Below are positions 35,288-43,994 of a DNA stretch of 64,000 nucleotides, in pieces. The notes beneath the pieces are model-generated. The model saw nothing but the letters and a program-made list of their open reading frames with translations, had not been told where the DNA came from and made no database searches. Every line of letters begins with the position of its first letter. The first letter of the stretch is position 1. The DNA is from Paucimonas lemoignei. GTDB taxonomy: Bacteria; Pseudomonadota; Gammaproteobacteria; Burkholderiales; Burkholderiaceae_D. The translations under genes and the position numbers were made by a program. The stretch spans positions 496,001-560,000 of the forward strand of contig NZ_SLZQ01000001.1 in NCBI RefSeq assembly GCF_004342585.1, given 5' to 3'.

Positions 35288-38065
35288 ATGCCAGACGATT
35301 CCGGATTTCCAAGTTCTTTACCATCGGGCTCAATCGGCCTGGCTGGCGCAGGGCGACAAGCTTTTCTAAACAGCTTGTCGCAACATGCCCGTCTTCTCAC
35401 TATCGAAACGCCGTTGCGACCTGGCGCGCTGGTGGTCGAGCGTTTCACCGGACGGGAAGGCATGTCGGAGTTATTCTGCTTCGAGGTGGATTGTGTTTCT
35501 ACGTCAGCGGACTTCGAATTGAAGGCATTAACCGATCAGGAAGTCACCTTGCGCCTGGCCTGTGCCGATGGCAGCACGCGCGTTTTCCATGGCTTCGTTT
35601 CATCATCCCTGCAATTGGGTAGCGATGGCGCTCTGACACGATACAGGTTGACGCTCGTCCCTTGGATGCAACGCCTCACACAGCGGCGCGATAACTATAT
35701 TTTTCAGAACAAGACTGTACTGGAAATCATTGAAGAAGTGCTAGGCGATTATTCATACGCCAGCTATCGCTTCGATGTTAACGCCTCGCTTCCTCAGCGT
35801 TCAATAACGATGCAGTATCGTGAAAGCGACTATGACTTCATCGCTCGGCTGCTGGCTGAAGAAGGAATGAACTTCTATTTCGCGCATGCTGGAGAGACAA
35901 CAGGCGCTCAGAGCGAGGCCGAAGAGCAAAGCAAGGCAGGTCAAGCCCGCCACAAGTTCGTCGTCTTTGATGACAATACCTACCTGCCGGCCTGCACACA
36001 AGCTGCCGTGCGATTCAACCGTACTGCTGCCACTGAAACTGCCGATACCGTTACCGCTTTCGGCCTGCGTCATCAAGTTCAGGCCAATGCCGTCGCCCTG
36101 GCAAGCTGGGACTACAAGAAACTGTCGACCACGAGCGCAGAAGAACCCAATTCCGATGGCCCGGAAAGTCTGCCATCACTAGAAGTTTATGAAAGCGCAG
36201 GAGCCTATCGCTATACGGATGAAGCCGAAAGCAACCGCATCGCCCGTGCCCGCGCCGAATCGCTTCGCTCTGCCCAGCAAGCCTGCTATGGCGAAGGTTC
36301 GGTGCGAGGCCTCGCTGTGGGCTCCTGGTTCACCTTGACTGGTCCCGACCATGAAACCATAGGCGAGGTAGCAGAATTTGCCGTACTAACCATTGAACAC
36401 AGTGGCGCGAATAATGTATTCCCAGGCGTTCCAGGCATCGGCGAAGTTAATGGTGCAGAACCTGGAACCTACCGTAACCGGTTTAGCTGCGTCCCACGGA
36501 CGCTGCCCATTCGCCCGAGTTACTGGAAACCAAAGCCAAAGGCTCCTGGTGCGCAAGTCGCACTGGTGGTCGGCGTGGCTGGCGAGGAAATTACCACTGA
36601 ACGCGACCATCGCGTCAAAATCCAGTTTCCCTGGCAGCGCGGAGAACAGACAGTCCCAGGCCAGGATTTGCATCCTGCCACTTCCAATGCTCCCGGCAAC
36701 GAAACCGCGGGAACCTGGGTGCGTGTCGCCGAGGCAGCCGCTGGTGCCAATTGGGGCGGCAACTTCATTCCACGCATCGGCCAGGAAATACAGGTCGATT
36801 TTATCGCCGGCGACATCGACCGTCCTGTAGTCACAGGACAGGTTTATAACGGTAGCGACATGCCGCCCTTTCATGGCGCAGACAACCATCCGGGTGCACT
36901 AGCCGGGTTTAAATCGAAAGAATATGCCGGTGGCGGTTACAACCAGTGGGTGATGGACGACACGCCTTCTCAGTTGAGGCAAGGGCTGCACTCTTCCTAT
37001 CACGCCAGTCAGTTAAACATTGGTTACCTGATTCGCCAGAACGGCAATGTGCGCGGTAGTTATCGCGGCAATGGATTTGAGCTGACAACGGACGCCTGGA
37101 GCGTTCTTCGTGCTAAACGTGGCTTGTTCGTGACCACTACGCAGCGGAATCAGGCCGTATCCACGCAGCTCGACAGTGAAGAAGCCCAAGGCAAGCTAAA
37201 GGCTGCGGAAGAATTGGCACAAGCCTTGTCGGATGCGTCAGTACAGCACCAAGCCTCGCCACTTACCACACCAGAAGGCTTGAATAAATTAACCGAAACC
37301 TTGCAGAGCAAGGACAACATCGATAGCACAGAGTCAACCGCATTTACGACACCGATTGGTCTCTTTGATAGTGCAGCCGGCATCAATATAGCCACGCCAG
37401 CATCGAGCCTTGTATTCGCTGGTCAGGACATGTGCCAGACCATGCATACAGCTATGCGGATTACTGCGGGACAAAGCGTGTCGATGGTGACGGCTAAGGC
37501 CACTTCCTTTTTTACCCACGCTGGCGGCGCCAAAGTCATTGCGGGCAACAGCCCGGTGTCATTCCAGGCGCATACGGGACCGATGGACGTGCTGGCCGAT
37601 CAAGCCATGACAGTCACATCAAGCAACGGCAGCATCAAGGTACAAGCCAAGGACGAGATTCTGCTGAATTCCGGCGGCGGGTATATTCGGCTCAAGGGCG
37701 GGGATATTGAGATTCATTGCCCGTCGAGCGTGTCGGTCAAGGGGGCGTCGCATGACTTCAAAGGGCCGGCCAGTGGAAGTGTTTCCATGCCGTTTCTTCC
37801 CGATTCCGCCATCAAGCTTAAAAATTGGATCGCCATTAATTATCGAGATGCAGAAGGCGAACCAATGGCGGGCATTGGTTACAAGATCAAGTTTGATAGC
37901 GGCGAAGTCATCAGCGGCAAGCTGGACGAAAGTGGTCATGCCCATCATGACAATGTCCCCGAATCTTCGGCCACAGTGGAATATGAAAAACGGACTGGCA
38001 AGCCGGATGCGCCATGGGACTCCCTCCAGAAAATGGTCGAAAAAGCCCAAAGCAAGTTTAGCTGA
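35288..38065 (+). CDS. vgrG: T6SS spike protein VgrG (TssI) with transthyretin-like C-terminal extension
   Basis: A 925-residue VgrG. The gp27-like part (residues about 30-390) includes VVERFTGREGMSELFCFEV and YRESDYDFIARLLAEEGMNF. The gp5-like OB domain follows, with DHRVKIQFPWQR and WVRVAEAAAGANWGGNFIPR (about 440-520). A DUF2345 region (about 690-830) contains the needle repeat with SSNGSIKVQAKDEILL. Residues about 848-902 (WIAINYRDAEGEPMAGIGY, then FDSGEVISGKLDESG) form a transthyretin-like domain, known in other VgrGs to dock effectors. The gene is followed after 31 bases by the likely cargo. Confidence 0.96.
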   Translation: MPDDSGFPSSLPSGSIGLAGAGRQAFLNSLSQHARLLTIETPLRPGALVVERFTGREGMSELFCFEVDCVSTSADFELKALTDQEVTLRLACADGSTRVFHGFVSSSLQLGSDGALTRYRLTLVPWMQRLTQRRDNYIFQNKTVLEIIEEVLGDYSYASYRFDVNASLPQRSITMQYRESDYDFIARLLAEEGMNFYFAHAGETTGAQSEAEEQSKAGQARHKFVVFDDNTYLPACTQAAVRFNRTAATETADTVTAFGLRHQVQANAVALASWDYKKLSTTSAEEPNSDGPESLPSLEVYESAGAYRYTDEAESNRIARARAESLRSAQQACYGEGSVRGLAVGSWFTLTGPDHETIGEVAEFAVLTIEHSGANNVFPGVPGIGEVNGAEPGTYRNRFSCVPRTLPIRPSYWKPKPKAPGAQVALVVGVAGEEITTERDHRVKIQFPWQRGEQTVPGQDLHPATSNAPGNETAGTWVRVAEAAAGANWGGNFIPRIGQEIQVDFIAGDIDRPVVTGQVYNGSDMPPFHGADNHPGALAGFKSKEYAGGGYNQWVMDDTPSQLRQGLHSSYHASQLNIGYLIRQNGNVRGSYRGNGFELTTDAWSVLRAKRGLFVTTTQRNQAVSTQLDSEEAQGKLKAAEELAQALSDASVQHQASPLTTPEGLNKLTETLQSKDNIDSTESTAFTTPIGLFDSAAGINIATPASSLVFAGQDMCQTMHTAMRITAGQSVSMVTAKATSFFTHAGGAKVIAGNSPVSFQAHTGPMDVLADQAMTVTSSNGSIKVQAKDEILLNSGGGYIRLKGGDIEIHCPSSVSVKGASHDFKGPASGSVSMPFLPDSAIKLKNWIAINYRDAEGEPMAGIGYKIKFDSGEVISGKLDESGHAHHDNVPESSATVEYEKRTGKPDAPWDSLQKMVEKAQSKFS

Positions 38066-38096
38066 ATGAAAAATTCTCCAAGAATAATAACTTCCC

Positions 38097-39539
38097 ATGC
38101 AAGATCAATTTGAGAACGCACTGGCGTGGTTCAAGGCCGCGCCTGCACGGTGGATAGATAGTGCCAAACGCGATTTAAGCGCAGTCGCTGAATGGATTTG
38201 GGGCGTTCTGCAAGGCGACTTCAACGATGAGGCGACGACAGCACAAACCATTACAAGCACAGTCATTTCAATGATCCCCTTCGTCGATCAGATTTGCGAT
38301 ATACGGGATATCGTTGCCAACTGTAGAAAAATAAACGAAGACACGAGCAATAAGTGGGCGTGGATAGCACTGGTTCTAACCCTGATCGGCCTGTTTCCGA
38401 CGCTTGGTTCGCTCGCCAAGGGATGCTTCAAAATTCTATTTGCCTATGGCCGCAAGGCGGCATTCAAGGCAGGCGCATCTACTATCGATAACTTTTGGCA
38501 GATCAGCAAGCCCTGGGTGGAATCCAGCATCCGCAAACTCAACCAGTTTCTGGCCCGGCCTGAAGTGCGCAAAGCCTTGACTGCCTTGAAGTGGGACAAT
38601 CCTTACCGGGAACTGGCTCGCATGATGCGCGAATTGTCCGCGACGATCAATACGGCTACGCTGATCAAAGCCATGGATGAAGGCATTGCCGCCCTCAAAA
38701 AGCTGCTAGATCTGGTTAAAAAATGGGGTAGCGCTGCCATGGCCACCAAGGCAGGCAACTTGCTTGAGTTGGTAATGAATGTGCGCAATCAGGCCAACGC
38801 CAAATTGGGAGAAGTGGTCAAGCCGGTCCAAGATTGGCTGGATAATCTTGCCAAGCGACTGGACGTGGAAGCCAAGAATAATTATAGGGCGACGACTAGG
38901 ACAACGACTGCTCATACATTCGCCAAGCCATCCCTGGAATCAGAAATTGTACAATTTGAAAAAGCCAAACCGAAGTGGGTGGATAAGACACCTAAAGTGG
39001 CGCATCCAGCTGCTGAAAATGTACCCATTAAAGCCGGGTGGCCGGATTTAAGGGATACTGCCACGTCTCCGACCAAAGGCAAATACAACACGTTTGAAGA
39101 AGGAAAGATCGAACCTGTCACGATTCCGCCTGGAGAGACCTTATATCGCATCCTTGACCCTGGCTCATCGGACAACAGCATATGCTGGATGCGGAAGGCC
39201 GAGTTCGACAAACTCAAGAGCAAGGATGACTGGCGCAGAAAATTTGCGGTCTGGACTAATTGGAATGCCAACGGCGAGTATGTTACCTACACCGTGCCAC
39301 CAGGCAAAGGCTTGCAGGTATGGGAAGGTGTAGTTGGAACGCAAGAACATGAACTTAACAAACTCTACAAATTGGAAGGCGGCGCTGTCCAAATCGTGCT
39401 TGATCCCACACTATTAAAAAAAGAGCACATGGGAAGGCGTCAATCTACGAACTGGGGCTACACTGACGACGAGTTTGGCGAAAAAACAGATTTGGTTGGT
39501 GTGCCAACCTTAGTTAATAATTGGCGCGAGAAAAAATAA
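38097..39539 (+). CDS. candidate VgrG-delivered T6SS effector with polymorphic-toxin C-terminus
   Basis: A 480-residue protein next to vgrG. Residues 1-120 resemble the N-terminal region I recall from VgrG-linked toxins of Burkholderiales: WIWGVLQGDFNDEATT, then VISMIPFVDQICDIRDIVAN, then a hydrophobic helix (KWAWIALVLTLIGLFPTL, 86-103). A helical middle (about 130-280) precedes a compact C-terminal domain from about 346. That domain begins LYRILDPGSS and includes VTYTVPPGKGLQVWEG and LEGGAVQIVLDP. This pattern (YR, then VPPGKG..VWEG, then GGxxQI) recalls ADP-ribosyl/TNT-like NAD-acting toxins, but the catalytic class is inference. There is no PAAR domain. Confidence 0.75.
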   Translation: MQDQFENALAWFKAAPARWIDSAKRDLSAVAEWIWGVLQGDFNDEATTAQTITSTVISMIPFVDQICDIRDIVANCRKINEDTSNKWAWIALVLTLIGLFPTLGSLAKGCFKILFAYGRKAAFKAGASTIDNFWQISKPWVESSIRKLNQFLARPEVRKALTALKWDNPYRELARMMRELSATINTATLIKAMDEGIAALKKLLDLVKKWGSAAMATKAGNLLELVMNVRNQANAKLGEVVKPVQDWLDNLAKRLDVEAKNNYRATTRTTTAHTFAKPSLESEIVQFEKAKPKWVDKTPKVAHPAAENVPIKAGWPDLRDTATSPTKGKYNTFEEGKIEPVTIPPGETLYRILDPGSSDNSICWMRKAEFDKLKSKDDWRRKFAVWTNWNANGEYVTYTVPPGKGLQVWEGVVGTQEHELNKLYKLEGGAVQIVLDPTLLKKEHMGRRQSTNWGYTDDEFGEKTDLVGVPTLVNNWREKK

Positions 39540-39541
39540 CT

Positions 39542-40477
39542 ATGGCAACCCCACTAATACCGCAAGAAATTTATCTACTTGAACGTTACATCTCACTGGA
39601 ACGCTTCGGCAAGATGTGCGATGCATGGCGTGACATGCTGAACTATACAGAGGATTTATTAGCCCGCTTTGTACAAAATTTGCCTCCGGATTACCGTAAC
39701 CGCCCTTTGCCTGAACAGCCTGATATTGTCTGGGGAGAGAGAGTTCTGCCAAATTTCAGGGAAACGATGCAAATACTTGATGATGCCTACATCAAACTGT
39801 CGCATGGTGATTATGAAGCGCTTGGTCGTTCATGTGGGGTAAACAACGGCATCCGCGGACAGAGCGAATTCTGGTCAGGCTGGATGCACGAGGTCGAGCC
39901 GGGAGCAGAAGAAAAATACTATGAATTGCTATTTGAAGCAAAACGTTACGCCAAACCTATTGATATTACTTCTAGCGGTACTTGGGGACCAGGTGCACTC
40001 ACTACTAATTACGACGAAGTTTTAAATGAACCACTCAACCCACCTTCATCCTGGCCGACATATCGCCTCAATCCACAGGTGAAGGTAAAGAGCGGCGACC
40101 GTACACCGCAAACCGGTTTTTATCTTCCCGATGTCGATCACGGTTTTCCGACATTGATGATTAAGTCGGATGATGATTTGCTAGGCGAAGCAAATGAAGC
40201 GATGGTTAAGCGTGCAGATGGAACCAAAGGTTATGTACCCGCCACATGGACACTAATCGAACGCGTAGCTGACGAAAGCGACATGTCCGCCGCACCTTCG
40301 CTTGTTGCGCCACAACGTCTGCGCGTCGATGCTGGCAAGCCTTGTCCACAAACCGGCTACTGGTTCACGCCAGCACAAATGAATTCCCGCCGCTATTTCA
40401 AGGAGGGTGACATCATGCCGAATACTGATTCGGAGTATGGCACCACAATATGGCAATGGGACAGCAACCAAAATTAA
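39542..40477 (+). CDS. probable immunity protein (Imm71/Imm72-like) for the adjacent effector
   Basis: A 311-residue soluble protein starting 2 bases after the effector stop. The N-terminal half is helical (residues 1-140, rich in aromatic residues). The C-terminal half contains two copies of one motif 80 residues apart: VKSGDRTPQTGFYLP (182-196) and VDAGKPCPQTGYWFTP (262-277). The second leads into SRRYFKEGDIMP and a final TTIWQWD. This matches what I remember of Imm71/Imm72-type immunity proteins, without a database check. A TTG 21 bases upstream gives a longer frame; the ATG is preferred. No signal peptide, so it should protect in the cytoplasm. Confidence 0.72.
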   Translation: MATPLIPQEIYLLERYISLERFGKMCDAWRDMLNYTEDLLARFVQNLPPDYRNRPLPEQPDIVWGERVLPNFRETMQILDDAYIKLSHGDYEALGRSCGVNNGIRGQSEFWSGWMHEVEPGAEEKYYELLFEAKRYAKPIDITSSGTWGPGALTTNYDEVLNEPLNPPSSWPTYRLNPQVKVKSGDRTPQTGFYLPDVDHGFPTLMIKSDDDLLGEANEAMVKRADGTKGYVPATWTLIERVADESDMSAAPSLVAPQRLRVDAGKPCPQTGYWFTPAQMNSRRYFKEGDIMPNTDSEYGTTIWQWDSNQN

Positions 40478-40567
40478 CTCAAATTAACATCATTGCAATT
40501 TATTTACTATCGCACCGCTTGCAACAAAATGGTATAAATGTTGCCAATTAGAAGCAGCGGAGCACCC
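40478..40567 (+). promoter_or_regulatory. AT-rich gap with possible promoter ahead of the 137-aa gene
   Basis: A 90-base AT-rich stretch with ATTGCAAT (40492-40499), TTGCAA (40519-40524) and a TATAAA at 40533-40538. The -10-like box lacks a -35 at proper spacing. It suggests the next gene can be transcribed apart from the effector and immunity pair. Confidence 0.3.
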
Positions 40568-40981
40568 ATGAAAGACGGCATCCCATTCGAGAAAACTTCA
40601 GTTGAAGAAGTACAGAACAGCACTTGGCAGGAACCTTCTCCGTCCAAATCGCTGGAAAAAAACTGGGGAACCCATCGTTTCCCTCTGAAACAGGAAAAGC
40701 CGGATATCAAACTGCTGACGCCATGGGTTCAGCAACTACCGCCGGAAGTACGTCCGCGTCAGCTCGTCATCCAATACGCCCGCATCGCCAATAAGCTGGC
40801 ATCCTTATGGCCACATCCGATCGCTTGCGAAAAATACCTGAATCAGCTCATGATCGATGAGCGCGGCGACCGGCAGGGATTTCCTGCAGAGGTCGCTCTG
40901 GAACTGGCTGCGCTACAAGCGTATTTCGCAACCAATGTCATGGTTCATCACTACGATGTCTGGGGCGACCGCATCGGATAA
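40568..40981 (+). CDS. hypothetical protein at the 3' end of the T6SS locus
   Basis: A 137-residue protein of unknown function. The N-terminal 45 residues are polar and probably flexible. The rest is a helical domain with ELVIQYARIANKLASLWPHP-like LVIQYARIANKLASLWPHP (near residue 70) and CEKYLNQLMIDERGDRQGFP; it ends in VWGDRIG. There is no signal or membrane segment. ATG 40568 is chosen over an upstream frame start because the family-like compact part begins later and the upstream residues lie in the AT-rich gap. It looks like a stand-alone domain of unknown function; an effector accessory or housekeeping role cannot be told apart. Confidence 0.65.
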   Translation: MKDGIPFEKTSVEEVQNSTWQEPSPSKSLEKNWGTHRFPLKQEKPDIKLLTPWVQQLPPEVRPRQLVIQYARIANKLASLWPHPIACEKYLNQLMIDERGDRQGFPAEVALELAALQAYFATNVMVHHYDVWGDRIG

Positions 40982-40990
40982 TACGGCTAG

Positions 40991-41665
40991 TTATTGCAGT
41001 TTGCCTGCCCGCTTCAGCCGATAGGTCAGTCCCTCGGCGATATCCTTATGCCCTTTATGCAGGGCGAAATCGAGCGCGTCCATGCCGCTCTCATTCCTGC
41101 TTGACAGATCCGCGCCGTTATCCAGCAGCAGCTTGACTGTCATGATGTGACCTTCGCCGGCAGCCATCATGAGGGGTGTGGTCTTGTTCGGAGAACGGGC
41201 ATTGACGTCCGCCCCCTTTTTTATCAACAGTTGCGCGATATCGTTGCTGCCGCTCGCAGCGGCATAATGCAACGCGGTCCATCCAGACCGGTTGACTGCC
41301 GCGCCTCTGTCCAGCAGGGTTTCGACGGCGCTGCGGTTACCCTTGAACGCGGCAACCATCAGGGCAGTATCGCCGTTTCTTGCCGTGGCATTCAGCTTGA
41401 TATCGGGAGCATTGACCAGCACGTTGAAAGCTTTCATCGCCCCCTCACGCACGGCGATGATCAAGCCATTCTCCCCGCGCGCTTCATCGACGAGGTTGGG
41501 GTCAAGTCCGCGTTTCAACAATGCATTCAGTTCCGAGGCATCGTCCGTTTTTACCGCCGTAAAAAAATCATCGAACGCTCCCGCGACAGAAATCGCAGGC
41601 AGGCAGCAAGCCGCCACCACCAACACACGCAAGCCACGCATCAAGGATGAATTAATGTTTTTCAT
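40991..41665 (-). CDS. exported ankyrin-repeat protein
   Basis: A 224-residue protein with a signal peptide (LRVLVVAACCLPAISVAGAF, cleavage near residue 28) and five ankyrin repeats (about 35-215). Clear examples are NGDTALMVAAFKGNRSAVET, GWTALHYAAASGSNDIAQLL and KTTPLMMAAGEGHIMTVKLL. It is probably periplasmic. Its start overlaps the tatD stop region by 14 bases, so it ends the mltG-tmk-holB-pilZ-tatD operon; similar ankyrin genes follow tatD in related bacteria as I recall. It converges on the T6SS locus with 9 bases between. Confidence 0.9.
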   Translation of the reverse strand: MKNINSSLMRGLRVLVVAACCLPAISVAGAFDDFFTAVKTDDASELNALLKRGLDPNLVDEARGENGLIIAVREGAMKAFNVLVNAPDIKLNATARNGDTALMVAAFKGNRSAVETLLDRGAAVNRSGWTALHYAAASGSNDIAQLLIKKGADVNARSPNKTTPLMMAAGEGHIMTVKLLLDNGADLSSRNESGMDALDFALHKGHKDIAEGLTYRLKRAGKLQ

Positions 41666-42446
41666 GAATATTGAAGAGCCTGTAGAAATTGTCGGTAGTC
41701 TGGCGCGCCACCTCTTCAAGCGGCACGCCCTTGAGTTGCGCCAGGAATTCGGCGACATGCTTCACCCATCCCGGCTGATTCATTTTTCCGCGATACGGCA
41801 CCGGCGCAAGGTAAGGCGAATCCGTCTCGATCAGCATTCTCTCCAAGGGCACCGCTTGCGCCACCGCCTGCAGTTCCTTGGCGCTCTTGAAGGTGACGAT
41901 GCCGGAAAATGAAATGTAAAACCCCATCTCCATCGCCGCCTTGGCGACTTCAAGCGATTCGGTAAAACAGTGCATGACGCCGCCGACGCCGCCTGCCTCA
42001 GGACCGGCACCCTCTTCCCGCATGATGCGAATGGTGTCTTCCGATGCGGAACGGGTGTGAATGATCAATGGCTTGCCGGTCGCGCGGGAAGCGCGAATGT
42101 GGGTGCGAAAGCGTTCGCGCTGCCATTCGAGTTCATCGAGCGGCCCCTCCTGGCGGTAATAGTCCAGCCCTGTTTCGCCGATGGCGACGATTTTGGGGTG
42201 ATCAGCAAGCCGGATGAGTTCGTCGACACTGGGCTCCGGCGTATCGGCGTAATCCGGATGCACGCCTACCGAGGCATAGACATGCGGATATTGCTCGGCC
42301 AGCTGGAGTACTTGGGGAAAATCCGGCAGGTCAACCGATACGCACAGCGCGGCCTTGACCTCGTTTTTCGCCATGGTGGCGAAGATTTCCGGCAAGCGCT
42401 CGGCCAGCTCGGGAAAATTGATGTGGCAATGGGAATCGATGTACAT
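41652..42446 (-). CDS. TatD-family metal-dependent hydrolase
   Basis: A 264-residue TIM-barrel metallohydrolase (TatD/YcfH type), a 3'-5' DNA exonuclease in characterised members. The motifs are IDSHCHINFPE (residues 3-13), VGVHPDY (near 62), IGETGLDYY (near 90), LIIHTRSASEDT (near 125), GVMHCFTES (near 155) and LIETDSPYLAPVP (near 205), giving a complete metal site. Downstream of pilZ, upstream of the ankyrin gene. Confidence 0.95.
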   Translation of the reverse strand: MYIDSHCHINFPELAERLPEIFATMAKNEVKAALCVSVDLPDFPQVLQLAEQYPHVYASVGVHPDYADTPEPSVDELIRLADHPKIVAIGETGLDYYRQEGPLDELEWQRERFRTHIRASRATGKPLIIHTRSASEDTIRIMREEGAGPEAGGVGGVMHCFTESLEVAKAAMEMGFYISFSGIVTFKSAKELQAVAQAVPLERMLIETDSPYLAPVPYRGKMNQPGWVKHVAEFLAQLKGVPLEEVARQTTDNFYRLFNIHEKH

Positions 42447-42481
42447 GGGCGTTATTGTACGCCCATGACAGACTGACAGGA

Positions 42482-42859
42482 TTACAAGGTGTGAGTTGCC
42501 CGTGATGAACCAAGCGCGGCACCAAGCAGTTCCTCGATCCGCTGGCGCACCCTCGTGCCGGTTTCATCAGCAGGGAAATGCACGCCGATGCCCTGTGCCC
42601 GATTATTGTTGGCACCGGAAGGCGTCACCCAGGCGACCTTGCCGGCCACCGGGTATTTATTAGGATCATCCATCAAGGTCAGGATCAAATAGATTTCATC
42701 GCCCAGCTTGTAGTTTTTATTGGTCGGCACAAAAATGCCGCCATTTACTAGGAATGGCATGTAAGCGGCATAAAGCGCCGATTTTTCTTTGATACCCAGC
42801 GACAATACCGACGGCCTGGCAAGCGAGGCAGCGGAGCTGGCGGCAGGTGTCTCAGCCAT
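42482..42859 (-). CDS. PilZ-domain protein
   Basis: A 125-residue PilZ-like protein (type IV pilus PilZ class). It contains VLSLGIKEKSALYAAYMPFL and GGIFVPTNKNYKLGDEIYL, then VAWVTPSGANNNRAQGIGVH. As in the founding PilZ of pilus assembly, the canonical RxxxR c-di-GMP motif is not obvious. The gene lies between holB and tatD, the standard setting for pilZ in proteobacteria. AAGGAT precedes the start. Confidence 0.93.
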   Translation of the reverse strand: MAETPAASSAASLARPSVLSLGIKEKSALYAAYMPFLVNGGIFVPTNKNYKLGDEIYLILTLMDDPNKYPVAGKVAWVTPSGANNNRAQGIGVHFPADETGTRVRQRIEELLGAALGSSRATHTL

Positions 42860-42880
42860 GATGATCCTTTTCTTGTTGTA

Positions 42881-43921
42881 TCAGGAATACAGTTTCGCGT
42901 AATCGAGCAACATGTCTTCGATGAACAGCTTGGGCGACAAGGGATGCTCGGCAATGGCACGACGCTCCTTGATTACCCTTAGCGCTTGCAGCAAAGACGG
43001 CACCTCTACCCGCCCGCTCAGCGCGACAAGCTCTTTCCGATAGCGCGGATAATACCGGATTTTCCCCGCAAGCTTGACAGAAAACAAGTCGTAAAGCCAG
43101 CGTTGCAACCATTCCACCTGTTGCGAAGGTGCGGTCTTTTGCAGGCGGTCAGCTGTTTTCAATGCGTCGTCCACTCCTGGCTTGGCCAGATGGCGCAGAA
43201 ATTCATCCATGATTTCTCGGCTTTCGGACTGGGACATTTCCAAAGCGGCAAGTGGTGCTCCGCCCTGTTCGGCCAGCCAGATATCGGCATCAGCGACACC
43301 TTGGGCTTTCAGCCAACTTAGCGCCTCCTCGATTGGCGGCAGCGCCAGCCCAAATTTACGGCAGCGAGACAGGATAGTAGGCAGCAGACGGTCCAGGCTA
43401 TTGGAAATCAGGATGAACACCGTATCGGGCGGAGGCTCTTCCAGGGTTTTCAGCAAGGCGTTCGCGGCGGCGCCGTTCAAGGCTTCAGCGGGATAAAGCA
43501 GCACCACGCGCTTACCCTGCCTGTGCGTCGAGACATTCATGAAATCGGCCAACGCGCGAATCTGGTCGATGCGGATATCCTTGGAAGGAGCCCGGGTCGA
43601 TTTGCTGCCCTTTTTGGTTTCCCCATCGTCGTCCTCGCCTTCCGTCGCCGAGCCTTCTGCTTCATCCAGCGCCTCGGGCCTGACCCGGCGATAGTCGGGA
43701 TGGTTATATTGGGCAAACCAGCCGCACGATGCGCATTCGCCGCATGCGTGCCCCGCCACATCGGGAGATTCGCACAACAAAGCTTGGGCAAAACGCTCGG
43801 CAAACAAGGTTTTACCGATCCCGGCAGGGCCATGAATAAGAATGGCATGCGGCATGCGTTCGCGTAACTGCTGCAGACGCTGCCATGCAGCCTCTTGCCA
43901 GGGGAATATATCAATACTCAT
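42881..43921 (-). CDS. holB: DNA polymerase III subunit delta'
   Basis: A 346-residue clamp-loader subunit. Walker A-like HGPAGIGKTLFAERFA is near residue 30. The zinc-module cysteines CGECASCGW fall near 60. KRVVLLYPAEALNGAAANAL, LLKTLEEPPPDTVFILIS and ILSRCRKFGL are typical. An acidic insert (EDDDGETKKGSK, about 95-110) is present. It follows tmk by 73 bases and precedes pilZ by 21. Confidence 0.95.
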   Translation of the reverse strand: MSIDIFPWQEAAWQRLQQLRERMPHAILIHGPAGIGKTLFAERFAQALLCESPDVAGHACGECASCGWFAQYNHPDYRRVRPEALDEAEGSATEGEDDDGETKKGSKSTRAPSKDIRIDQIRALADFMNVSTHRQGKRVVLLYPAEALNGAAANALLKTLEEPPPDTVFILISNSLDRLLPTILSRCRKFGLALPPIEEALSWLKAQGVADADIWLAEQGGAPLAALEMSQSESREIMDEFLRHLAKPGVDDALKTADRLQKTAPSQQVEWLQRWLYDLFSVKLAGKIRYYPRYRKELVALSGRVEVPSLLQALRVIKERRAIAEHPLSPKLFIEDMLLDYAKLYS

Positions 43922-43994
43922 TAATATTCAAATGCTTAAATTAAAAATCAAAGAATTTACTTTAATTTAAATCGTTTCTTTGATTCATTTAAAT

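Noticed and set aside
38097-39539. Link between an NAD-acting effector and the nearby nad genes
   Set aside because: nadB, nadA and nadC lie about 17 kb away among ordinary housekeeping genes in a common arrangement; closeness alone is no evidence.
11630-40981. T6SS locus as a recent mobile island
   Set aside because: No integrase, tRNA, direct-repeat boundary or insertion sequence is seen, and the core T6SS genes look like their neighbours in base use. Only the effector-immunity end looks more AT-rich.
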